Origin: Phoronis australis
Lineage: Eukaryota > Phoronida > Phoronidae
NCBI GenBank assembly: GCA_002633005.1
Contig: NMRA01000511.1
Location: 4,147 to 66,146 of the forward strand
Length of the DNA: 62,000 nucleotides
Direction of reading: 5' to 3'
Shown here: in pieces, positions 27,801-39,800 of the stretch
Layout: each line of letters begins with the position of its first letter
Numbering within the stretch: position 1 is the stretch's first letter
Notes under the pieces: model-generated
The model's input: the letters and a program-made list of their open reading frames with translations, nothing else
Databases searched by the model: none
What the model was told of the DNA's origin: nothing
Translations under genes and position numbers: made by a program

Positions 27801-30800
27801 GGGAGGTCCACAGCAATACAGGAACTCCCTGTTTGGTAAATTTACAGTTGCATTTCACATTGTTAACGTCACAGAAATATTGCGAATTCTATTGACAAGG
27901 TTAACAGAGGTAGACAGCCTGTAAAACCTGCGTGAAGCGGTTTGAGGTGAGGAAACCGCGAGAAGTGACTTGTTGTATACACAGTAGAACGCATGCGCGC
28001 ACCCAGGGGATCAGGAGGCCCGAACGAGCCTCCTCATTTGGCGAAGTGGGCAAAAAAAGTCCGCCTGAGAGAAACAAAACTCCGAAAAAAGTAGAAAACC
28101 AGACAATGGTCCACTAAGAAAGCAGAAACTACCAACATTCGGCGAATGCACAATTCATGGCTCTTAACGTAGCCCATGAATCCTAGTCAAAGATCCACAT
28201 TCTCAAAAATTCGAACTCCATTTTGTAGTCTGGGTGTGCGCATCGAACGTCCAGTCAAATGTATTTTTCTCATAACATTTTGTAGTAACGGACAATATAC
28301 AATTCAAGTACTACCAAATGAAGTGCAACGTCACGTCTACGTCTGTAAGGGCTTTGGTGAAGATTTCAGAAAACGAAAAGTGAGTTTAACTTTGAATATG
28401 TATGTCTACTTTTGACCATTGGAGCACACGGCCGTACCTTACAATACCACTCTAATTTTGGAAATGCCAAATCGGTTAGTTGCATTTACTAAAAGCGAAA
28501 AAAGGAACGAGTAGATGTTAGTCCAAAGGTCGCAAGTCATACTGGTCTTTTGATTTGATGGGAGTCAATTCTTCCTATTCACCCTGATTTTCAGAGTTTA
28601 GTAAGATGGGCGTGGTATTTTTAGCTGCTCCGTATTTTGTCTACTAATACGAAATTACAGTCTCACCATATTATCTCCGTATTGTTTCTGTAGAAAACGG
28701 TCAGCGACCTTATGTTCTTCAACATGAAACCCGTGTAGCTTGTGCAATATCAAAGTGTATGCCTGTCGCACTTTTTCTATTATCCACGTGGTCTATTTGC
28801 AGCCAGACCTTAGTTAGATGCCTTGTGCTGGTGGCCAATGGGTCGAACTTATACGGGACGTTTACGGACAAACGTGAGTGATCGGTATCATTAAGTAACA
28901 AGGAGCAATCATTTTCCATCAAAGTGACCGTCTCATGTACTTACCGAGGTGTCATTCCCATAGACGTCAAGATTTTCTCACTACTGCATATTCTGTTTCT
29001 TCTATTAACTTCGAAAATATTTTCAACGTTCGTGATGCACTTTTTAAGTTTATGTAATTAAAAAACCGTGAATACTTTGTAACCTTTTGTCATCAAGTTT
29101 TAAGACTAAACACATTACTAGAAAACATCCCAGAAACGCTTATTTCTATTGGTTGACAAAGCATGCAAAAACAGTGTTCAAATGCATTTTAAAGGCTGTA
29201 CATCGTTTCAATTACACGCAAACATGCTGATTTTACGGTCTATGAGGTGACTGAATGACTAAATAAGCCTAGTACGCAACAAATGTTGGAGACAGACAAA
29301 CTTGATATTCCGATTTTTCACATTTGCAGGCTATCAAGTTCAAATAAGTTCAAAAAGACGTGTATATTTTTCACTAATCATTGAAAACATAACAATGGGT
29401 AGCATTGACGAGATCAATTCCGCCGTTTTTTAAGTTTCCTTAAAAAGTATTCTGACGTGGAAATCTTATCGGCGCAAGGCGTTGCCATAAGGCAAGAAAA
29501 CAATGGAAGACCATTGATCGCATCGAGAACCAGTGTCTTCTGCAGTATTACTCAAAACAAAGGTGTGTTTAGTTGTTTGCATCTGCTGTTTCTTTCAAAC
29601 GTTGTCATTCTCGAGAATTTAACGTTTGCAGAACTACTTTCGAACGCTAGAGACAGGAGTTGTCTGGATCCTGATTACGTTTCACTTCAGACTACGCCGA
29701 ACTTTTTCCGCCTGCGTAACCGCACGGCTCTAGAGGCACAAATTGGAACAACTACTGGTGAGTTTAGCAATTTTGGTCTGTAAGGTCAACAATTAAAGTT
29801 CGATACCATGCAAGCGATTGGCCCTGCTGACTATTTACTTGGACGTCATTAAAGTAGGTTACGTTGGCCGAGACAATATGGTGGCGTTGCCAGACGTGCT
29901 TCTTCCACTCTTTGTTACTTTCGACTTGTTCAGTTGACCAGAGCGCGGTAATTGTCACTGTAATCAACTGAAGATGTTCATGTAAACGATGCAGTTAAGG
30001 TAATTGTCAACCTTCTCGACTCCTTTTACTCTTAAAAAACTTTTCTGAATCTTCCGATGTCTGGACATTTTTTCATGCATTGTGTTGACACGACGATCTC
30101 AGATTTTTGAAAATTTCTCATTTTAGTACATTTGAGGTGCCAAAATGTATAACTAATAAACTGACTGACAAAATTTTTATTTTATGCAATGAAAGTAACA
30201 TTTTTTGTTAAAATTTTGGCCAAGTTTCAATCTCATAGCAGTAGGGGCAGATTTGGTATTTTTCTCCCAGTGTACTAAACTTAATCTCAAAATGGCATAA
30301 CTGGTGAAACTACTAAATGAGGGTGTTAAATCGATATCTTTCTTTTCAATACATCTGTGTAACAATCCACTGGCACCACTATACAATGCCAAGCGAATAA
30401 TAGTTAATAGTTTTCATTCAAGGAAAATATAAGCAGTTAAAATTGGACAGCTTTACAGCGTGAAAACATGGCTGGGAATTCGTAAATTGTGTTTGAGCCC
30501 ATAACTTTGGTAGAACGTTATATTTTAGGGAAATATTATACCACTGTTTATAGGTCCCATAGGACTACCTATGTGTCAAATTTGGTGAAAATCGGGTGGT
30601 CCCCACCTTGCTGCTGGATGGCTGCTGCTCTTGTGGACTGGTACTAACTCTTAAAAGTATGACTTTTTGAATCTTCCGATGACTGGACATTTTTTTCATG
30701 CATTTAAAAGCCACCAGATCGTTTATAACTACATGACCTCCTTGTAAACACCCATCTACCCAGAGCACACATGTTGCTAAAGATGGCGTATAACCGTGTA

Positions 30801-33800
30801 CTCACATATCGACGTACAGTCATTAATACCGGTCATAAAACTGCGTAAAACCTCGTTGCCCAGAGTTGCGAATACAGTGCATCGTTTTGCATGTCTTGTA
30901 CCCCCGCCCCTCCCTTTATCAGCCGCCAATGTTGTATTAAACATATGCACCTGTGAATGTCTTTCTAGAGCCAACAGAAACATCTTCCACCACGCCGCCG
31001 ACAGAGGGCACCACAACCACAACGACTGGTAAAATTAACCGATTTCAAACACAGTTCTTAATGGATGTACTTGATTCGCTCACGTGGCATATGTCGGGTC
31101 AGCCATGCCCGTTTCATGAAACCTGTTTCTGTCTAAACTTATACCGAAATCGGGTTAACTTGAGACCAAAATATTTTAAAGCCTATCTTGAACGGTAACA
31201 CTTTTAAATTTAGTTCCTACCGTATGTCAAGAGCATCGCTCTGAGCCCACTAGTGCCATAAATTGCTGAATGTAACCAACTGTTAGGTGTACTGGTTTGC
31301 TTTTGTCTACGTCACCGCGAGAATCACCTTTTAATTCATACAACTGCAAATAACACCCGCAGCAATGGTTTTCTATTCAGACAACTGTTATCGGCCTACT
31401 GTTGTTTGTGCTTGGATCTCGCGGAGAGGCAACATTTGACGGGCTTATATTTGCGTGATTGAACTCACGTTTTCTTATTTTACTAAGGCTTTAATAAGAC
31501 TATCTGGTTAGCCCAATACATCTAAATCAACAAAATTCCGTTGCATTTAGGCTTTAGACCGTACAAAGTAAGATCTAGTCTAAGACCGAAAAATAGCCTC
31601 CTATGCAGTCGAAATGACTCTACATGACCAAGACTTAAAACTTTTATCATTATTAACTATTAAGGAAGAGATGTAGTTGATATTTTTCATACTCTAATGT
31701 ATCTAAATACTGTTAATAAATTGGAAATTGTCTGCTTCGATTAGAGAACCGGCAAAGACTGTAGAGACGATGCGATTTAATGGCACATGTGAAATGATAT
31801 TTTCCAACTAAAGCAGGGTGTTCTCAAGCAGGAATATTTTTTAAACCTGTTTCATTCAAAGCCTCGCTTAGTTTTTGTGAATTCGTAACAAGTGGCGAAA
31901 GCGTAGTTTGCGTGCTCACCTATGTCAAAAATCGACTTAATTTCTGTCCAAGTTAAGATCGAAGACCAAAACCCAATTTTGCGTTCAGGAAGCCGTCTTT
32001 TCTGAATTTTCGTATTTGGTCTGTACGCCTTCATCAGTTTTCACACGACATAGCCCCTTGGAGGTTATTTCCGGTGAACAAACCAATCAGATGTTTTAGC
32101 TGATTGACCAGGTTCGAGTTTCGTAGAGGCAAGAATATTACTATGGAAGCAATTGTTGTCACATGCTATGCTTGCAATAAGTGGCAATATCTCGTGAAAG
32201 TCTTGCGAGAATGACTCGCAAGAAACCAGCCTCCCGTTCAGTAACGCTAGGACCTCGGTAAAAAGCAAATTCGCGAGATTACGTGAGATATTGCCGTGTA
32301 TTTCAAATGAGAACATGTGACTTTGACTAGGTTTTAGCTAGGTCTTACTGTAGGTCCTAGCGTCTACTGAACGCACGTCAGGTGTACGAAATGCACACCT
32401 GACTGAACCGGTGTAACCTGGGTGAGTGAATCAAGTGCAACCAATGTTCTTATGCAGTGTTCACATGGCGTGTGATCACAAGGCAAGTCGGACATCTGAT
32501 TCGCCTTTGAACACTCGTCAGACGTGTGGTCTTTTTTCTTACCGTTTGACACCACATTGGAGAACAGAGCTGCTTTCTAGGTTTCAGTGTCGCGTTTTGT
32601 ACTTTAAGGCTTGGCCCGCATTTACTACATAAGGCTGGCGTGTATTATCTGTTTCACAAAAGTCTGCGCATTTTAAAAGGGAACTGTATTTTATTCTGAA
32701 TAAATTTTGGATAGTTTTCTGTGAATTGTTGATTAATTTTACAAGTAATTGAACAACAAAAATTAAACTTATATTCTCTAACGAAGCTCAAAAAAAAAAT
32801 ACCGGCTTGGAGCATATCGGCTCAAACTTATAGGCCTATATTTAGTATACAGCTTTGGGCCAAGGCTTGGATAACCCGGTGATGGTATGCGATGACTATC
32901 CCTTTACAAGACACAGACACCTTTTTCGAAGAGTTTAAAGTCCTTGTCTCACGCGTTGTTAACCCTTATTACATGGTTAGAAGATGTTAAAAGGATCCAA
33001 GAAGTACCTACCCCATAACTAATACACGATCCGTACTCGAAAACAGTTTAAATGAACGCGCCACTCACGATTCGCACCCAGTAGGAACACCGCCATTTTG
33101 AACTTGCCGCGAACCCGGAAGTACAATTCATTCAGGAACCCAGGCCGAGAAAACGCCGTCAGTGCGACTGGAGCAGAGCCTGTACTGTTACCCGCCAGCA
33201 AACGGGGATAAAAAAATCGACAGCGCGCCTTAATTTTGATAAAATCAAACTACGGACAATTTTATGGAATTTGCTGAAGAAATGTGGCGAATAAATTTTG
33301 ACAGAAATTATTTTGCCAGACTCGGGAAAGCAGCCTATCGGACCCGGTGCGGATCGAGACCAGACACTGGCGAACGGTAAATGCATGCGGTTGCAAGCTG
33401 TTTTGTCGAAGTAAAATGGTCAAATGATAAATGCTGCATATATTCAAAGGTAGTTTCAGACACTTGCATGAAATTACGGGGTGGTTAGTCCTGTGTCACA
33501 CTGCTGGCCACAAACACAAAAAACACGAAAATTGAACAAAGTTTCTTTTTTGTAGCAACGTTTGTCAAAATGTATCAACGTTAAATCTTCACAAATTACA
33601 AAGTAGCCGATTGAACATGCCTTTCAGTTCAGCAAAAGTCGACATTGTAGGTGCCGCCAGAAATGAGACGAAGTCCAACGGGAATTGTGAGCACATTTAT
33701 CACTTAATGAGTAACAACTGCGAGGCTGAAATTTGGTGAACACTGCTAAATCGTGCAGAATAGTAAGTAAAGATATGTCTAACTAAATTTCACCGTAATT

Positions 33801-36800
33801 TGTTGGCGAAAACAATTTACACAAAGTTTTAAACTCGTAACTCATCCCGCTGTCCTCCAATATGGCCGACGCGATCCAAACAAAGTGACCCAAATTTCGC
33901 CACAAAACTTGCAATAACTTTACAGTGCTTGCCCCGATTTTGATACTTTTTCGATTTTTACTGAGTAGAATGTACTACCTTTCCGATGATAGCAAAGTAC
34001 TTTTTCAAAACGAGGAAAAAAATAAAACCGAAAAAAAATTGGTTCGACCCATATTGGTTCCTAGGTTCGACCGGCCTACGTAAGGAACTAAACACCAATG
34101 CTATTTTAACATACTAAGTACGCGTAACATTCCAAAAAATCAACGACCACTAACTACAAACTATAAATACACTACATATGCAAACGAATCACGATATATT
34201 ACTAATAAAACAAAATAATGAAGACTTTTCGAGCAAGCCATAGCTCATTCAGTTACAAGGAAAAAATGGCGGCGTTCAGGACAAGTTCCTGAACTGATGA
34301 GCCGGAAATGTGGGTACGGAAATAACCGATGACAACCGGTAATCATACGCTCAGAGAGAAGGGTCAAATACTGTTACATTATCGCTTTTGGCAAGAAAGG
34401 CGAAAAGAATATAAAGAAAGGGTGTCGAAAACAAGAATTTATGTAGTAAGTATTTTCGGATACTGGAACCACATGGGCAACTTGAAAGAAGTTATGTAAA
34501 AGACAATTAACGTTTTGACTACTTTTAGCTCCTACTTCGTCTTCCGTCTCAACTATACGGGACATGTCACCAACGATGAGCACGACCGAATCGACTACAA
34601 CCACCCTAAGAACAGGTGCGTAGGAATACAAGTCATTTAACAACGCGCACGATATGTGTCAACAAAGTCGCAATGTGAATAAACTGGAGGAACTTTTCAC
34701 GATCTGTGTCGCTGCCCTTACAGTATAATCTCGACTGAAAATTTATGTAACAGACTCTGTTATGAATACTAATTTTTATTGGACAACTTAAGTGCTATGG
34801 GCAAAGGCACATTAATTGAGAGAATGCCGGACACTCAATGCATTAATTTTGGAAGCATCCAACTTTGTTCCAATTATGTCTCCTAACGGTACAAAACATA
34901 ACGTAATGTAAGACAGTGTGTAGGACTATAATGCGACGTAATATGAACATAACGTAGCATATCATAACATAATATAATATAACATGACGTAAGGTAACAC
35001 AACGCTTAGGATTGTATGTGAGCATAACAAAGTTTAACATAATATAATATAATATAACATGACGTAAGGTAACACAACGCTTAGGATTGTATATGAACAT
35101 AACAAAGTTTAACATAACATAATACTTAAGACATGGGCATTGGTTGCTGTTTTCTCACACTGTTATTACAGTACGTTTGGTGAAACGTTTACAAAACAAT
35201 CTCTTTAGTGTGTGTGCTCGCTTTTAACCTTACAACAGCGAGTCCCAGTTTCAGAAACAACTGCTTAAATTCATGTAGACTTCAACTGCAACCAAGAATT
35301 CATAAATGGCTTGTCACCAGGGTCGGTAACCATAAGGCGAACAATGAGAAAATTTACAACCACAGATGTTGTAATGCTGCGTCTCGACACGTCCTTGTGT
35401 CCTAATGTTAAATATCTGTTGTTCAAAGAGGTAGTCATTGTAGCAAATCGCGGGCCGGGCCGACTAATCACCACCCCTCGAATCTTTGACTGTTCAGTAA
35501 TAAAGTGACTGTTTTTCTTACAAATTAATTCATAAAACTTCTATCAATTGTATTTAATTATACGAGTTTTTAGTATCGTAATTAAGCTGTCTGCCAAGCT
35601 ATGTTGTGTCTCAGATGCGACAGAACTGTGTCTCAGATGCGACAGAAGTCTCGCCAGATCTCCTGTTTTTTAAGAGTATGTGCAAAGTAGTTCCTTATAG
35701 TCTTTAATGCTCTTCCCGCCAATAGTGATCGTCCGTGGTTGGCCAAAATATTATCATTATTTTTACTCATTAATGTTGATGCTGGGCGCCATTGTGAACG
35801 TGTGTTGTAAGCGACTGATTTGTCTTCTGAGTCAGACTCACTGTCATCTTAAAAGAATCCACATCTGAACGCGGTACTGGTCACGTTTTAAATTACTCGT
35901 TTTGCCATAATTCTCTTCGTGATGTGGTAGTGGTGTTGATGTAAGGAAATATAAGTATCTCAAATCAATCTGTTTTTTCTTCGCACGAAATCCCAGTTTT
36001 AAAAAACAAAAGCTGTTTGTAGGGGACATTTCGTGGAAAATTCAAACTTTGACAAAAGCTGCTATTAAAGCACTTATGACGAGCGACTTGAAAGAAGTTA
36101 TGTAAAAGACAATTAACGTTTTGACTACTTTTATCCCCTACGTCGCCTTCCTTCACAACTATACGTGGCATGTCACCAAAAATGAGCACGACCGAATCGA
36201 CTACAATCACCCTAAGAACAGGTGCGTAGGAATACAAGACATTTAACAACGCGCACGATATGTGTCAAGAAAGTCGCAATGTCAATAAACTGGAGGTACA
36301 CTGCACTTTTTCACGATCGGTTACGCTGCTCTTACGGTATAATCTCGACTGAAAGTTTATGTGACAGACTCTGTTATGAATACTAAACTTTATTGGAGGA
36401 CTCGAGTGCTATGGGCAAAGGCACATTAACTGAGAGGACATGCCGGACAAGCATCCAACTTTGTTCCTATTATTTCTCATAACGGTACACAACATAACGT
36501 AACGTAAGACAATGCGTAAGACTGTAATGCGATGTAATATGACTATAACATAGCATATCATAACATAATATAATATAACATGACGTAAGGTAACACAACG
36601 CTTAGGATTGTACATGGACACAACAAAGCTTAACATATACTAAGGACCTGGGCATTAATTGCTGTTTTCTCACACTGTTATTACAGTACGTTTGCTGAAA
36701 AGTATACAAAACCATCTCTTCTTTAGTATGTGTGCTCGCGTTTAACCTTACAACAGCGAGTCTCAGTATCAAAAACAACTTCTTAACTTCATGTAGACTT

Positions 36801-39800
36801 CAACTGCAACCAAGAATTCATAAATGGTTTGTCACCAGGCCGGTGACCACAAGACGAACAATGAGAAAATTGACAACCACAGATGTTGTAATGCTGCGTC
36901 TCTACACGTCCTTGTGCCCAAATGTTATAGTACATCGTATTGTACCCACGTGCCGGGTTGCATGGAACAGTCCCAAATAGGGACTCAACTAAATTCCCTA
37001 AATATACTGCGTATTTTCGGACTTGTCGAAACACCGATTGTCCTTTATTATGCTGTTTTAGTTTCATTACTAGGTCAACGTTTGGTTTTGATACAAATCG
37101 CGAATGAATTCGGCATTGAATTCTCAATGTTATCTAAAATGTATAGGGATCTTTTCATGCAACACTCCTAACTTTGGGACTAAGTTCCTACTTATTTTCA
37201 TTGAATTGAGGGCCCAGTTTTCACTTATATTATTAGAAAATATCACCAGTCAAAGATGAAACGATAGAAAAATATCACATCTGTGAGTAAACAAACAGAC
37301 AAATAGGCAAAAGATTTAGAAAACTTAGTTGAGTCTCTATTAAGAACTGTTTCATGCAACCCGGCACTGGATTGCTAAAAATTTAATTGCGTTGTGTAGC
37401 AATGCTTCTACCCGACAAAGCAAAAATGGTTTCGGGCTCCCTATGAAAATGTGTCGCAAAGCGGCCTTGGTTTAACCCACATATTTAACGGTATGCATGA
37501 AGAAAGTTGATTTCAACGAGATGGGAATGCACTGAAATAGCCCAAAATTCTTAATGCTGGGATTGGTAACTCGTGACCAGGTTATGAACATATCGTCAGA
37601 TAGTGTTTTCGGGTGGTCTAATTTGACTGCTGTTCGCCTGGTGTTTGTTCTGTGATTTTGACACATGAAATTGGTGCTTTTCAGCACTTTAAAGCTTCAT
37701 TTCTCCCTATTTAGCTGGCTAAAACGATAGTTGATCCTCTACTCGCGTAAAATTGGTCTTAAGATGTTTCTTGCCGTGATAGGATTCTGTTTCCGTTATC
37801 AAATCAAGACACAGGTAATGCGTACGTGCGCCAGTTTTGAGATCGCAACTATAAAGGTTGCTCAACGTCAATAAAATCCGAAACGTTTTCTTGAGTCACT
37901 GATTGTTTCAGTTTCCTTTTTGGTTACGGACATAGAAACCCACCACGGTAACGAATTTTATGACACCAAGTTTTTGAGTGCAACTGTTAAAATCTCTTGG
38001 TCTATTAACACCGACCTCTTGTCTATTTTCACTCTCACGACGTTTCGGTCGGTCTATTCTCCGGCCATCATCAGGTGTTCCCGCGTTCTAAGAAGACCGA
38101 GCACGGATATGTGGTACACTCATGGTGTGATTTTTGTCCGAGCCACGACTTCTGAAATTACAGTTAATTGTCCAGCACCTTAACCACTACACCACGGAGT
38201 CATCCATTTACTTAGAGGGAATTTTATTATACTTAAACCTTCCTAAGTAGACTGAGACAGGTGTTACTTGGTTGTTTGCTTGGCTCACTGAAGACATTGC
38301 CTTGTACTTTCACGTACATGGCTTCCTTGATCTTTCTCTTGGTCCAACCTGTTTCACTATCCAGTATTCGAATGTTATTCCATTGGATAGTGTGTTGTTT
38401 CGACCACATGTGTTCTGCTACTCCTTATGAGGTATTACCCTCTCTACAACACCTCTTATGGTCTGCAATTCTCGTATCCAGTGGTCTTAATGTTTCACCG
38501 ATATATGATTCACCACATTCACATGGGATTTCATAGATGACATTTTTATTTTTCCCCATGTCAGTTCTTGGTTTGTTTTTGTCAGTCGCCGACCCAGTGT
38601 GTCTGAGCTGCGGTATACTGTTCTTATTTTAAATTCTTTACAAACGCGTTCCAGCTTCTCGGTTATTCCGGGTATATATAGTAAGCACATAGACTGCAGT
38701 GGGCGTTCTTCTGCCACTTTCTCTTTTCTCTGCGATGCTAAAGCCGACTTGATGAAATCTCTTGGGTAGCCATTTCTTTCGAATGTCTTCGTCAGGTTGG
38801 TCATTTCTGATTGGAGTGCTGTATCACTGCGGATTTCTTTTGATCTTGATGCAAGGCATTTGATTATACCCTTCTTGACTCCTTTGGTGTGGTTGGAGTT
38901 GAAGTCAAGGTATCGTCCAATAACCTGCTGTCTCGATAGCTGGCTCTCTATTGACTATCGCTGTAACTGCTGATTCTCTCCACTGCAACTCAACTGTAGT
39001 TCTCGTGATAAACTTTCTTGAACTGACTTGATCTTCCTAACACAAACCCGTGCTTGTGTATTTATAGCCTAATGCATTGTTACGCAACTTTTCATCAATT
39101 CAAGCACATACCAGAACTTTCTGGAACCTACCCAATCATTCTACAAACATGTACTAGTCTCTAGAAAATTCCAGACTGCATTAATCACTGTCATGCTAGA
39201 GTCTTCTAAGTGGTTTCACGCTATACTGCAGTAAACAAATTACATCATCACTACTGAAATCAGTCTACTAGAAAGTTCCATACAATTCTGTTGTAAACAA
39301 ATTACATCATCATTGTACTTAACTCAGGGGTCATGCCAATCAAACTGAATAACAAAACAAAACAATACAACTGATGATACTGTCAGACTATATTCTGACA
39401 GTACAATAAAATTCCCTCTCAGTAAATGGATGACTCCGTGGTGTAGTGGTTAAGGTGCTGGACTTGAATTATTATTGTAGTTTCGCAAGTTGTGGGTTCA
39501 AATCCTGCCTTGGGCAAAATATTACACCATGAGTACCACATATCCATGCTCGTTCTTCTAAGCACGCGGGACCACCTGACGATGGCCGGAGAATAGACCG
39601 ACCGAAACGTCGTGACAGTGTAAATAGACAAGAGATCGATTTTAATAATGGTAACACACCACCACCTCAGAGCGGTTTTAGAAAGTCAATTATTTTAGTG
39701 TAAACCACTTTCTTTTTTCAGCCAGCTAAATACAACGATATGCAGCTTTAACCACGTGCTTTGTAAACTAAACATAATGACCCACATTCTATGCCAAGGT

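Larger units (their letters stand above)
38010..39655. mobile_element. Penelope-like composite element with inverted termini
   Basis: Segments about 38,010-38,245 and 39,405-39,650 are inverted copies of each other and flank the relic reading frame. Each holds a hammerhead-like core and a tRNA-like promoter sequence. Lies in the intron before the EGF exon. Confidence 0.7.

Noticed and set aside
35172-35208. Phase-compatible short open segment after TATTACAG in the stalk duplication (and its copy at 36,686)
   Set aside because: Not Thr-rich, differs between copies and has weak donors; a chance combination is more likely.
39432-39512. A functional tRNA gene
   Set aside because: A- and B-box-like blocks are present, but the acceptor and anticodon stems do not pair convincingly and the sequence is repeated inside a retroelement terminus.
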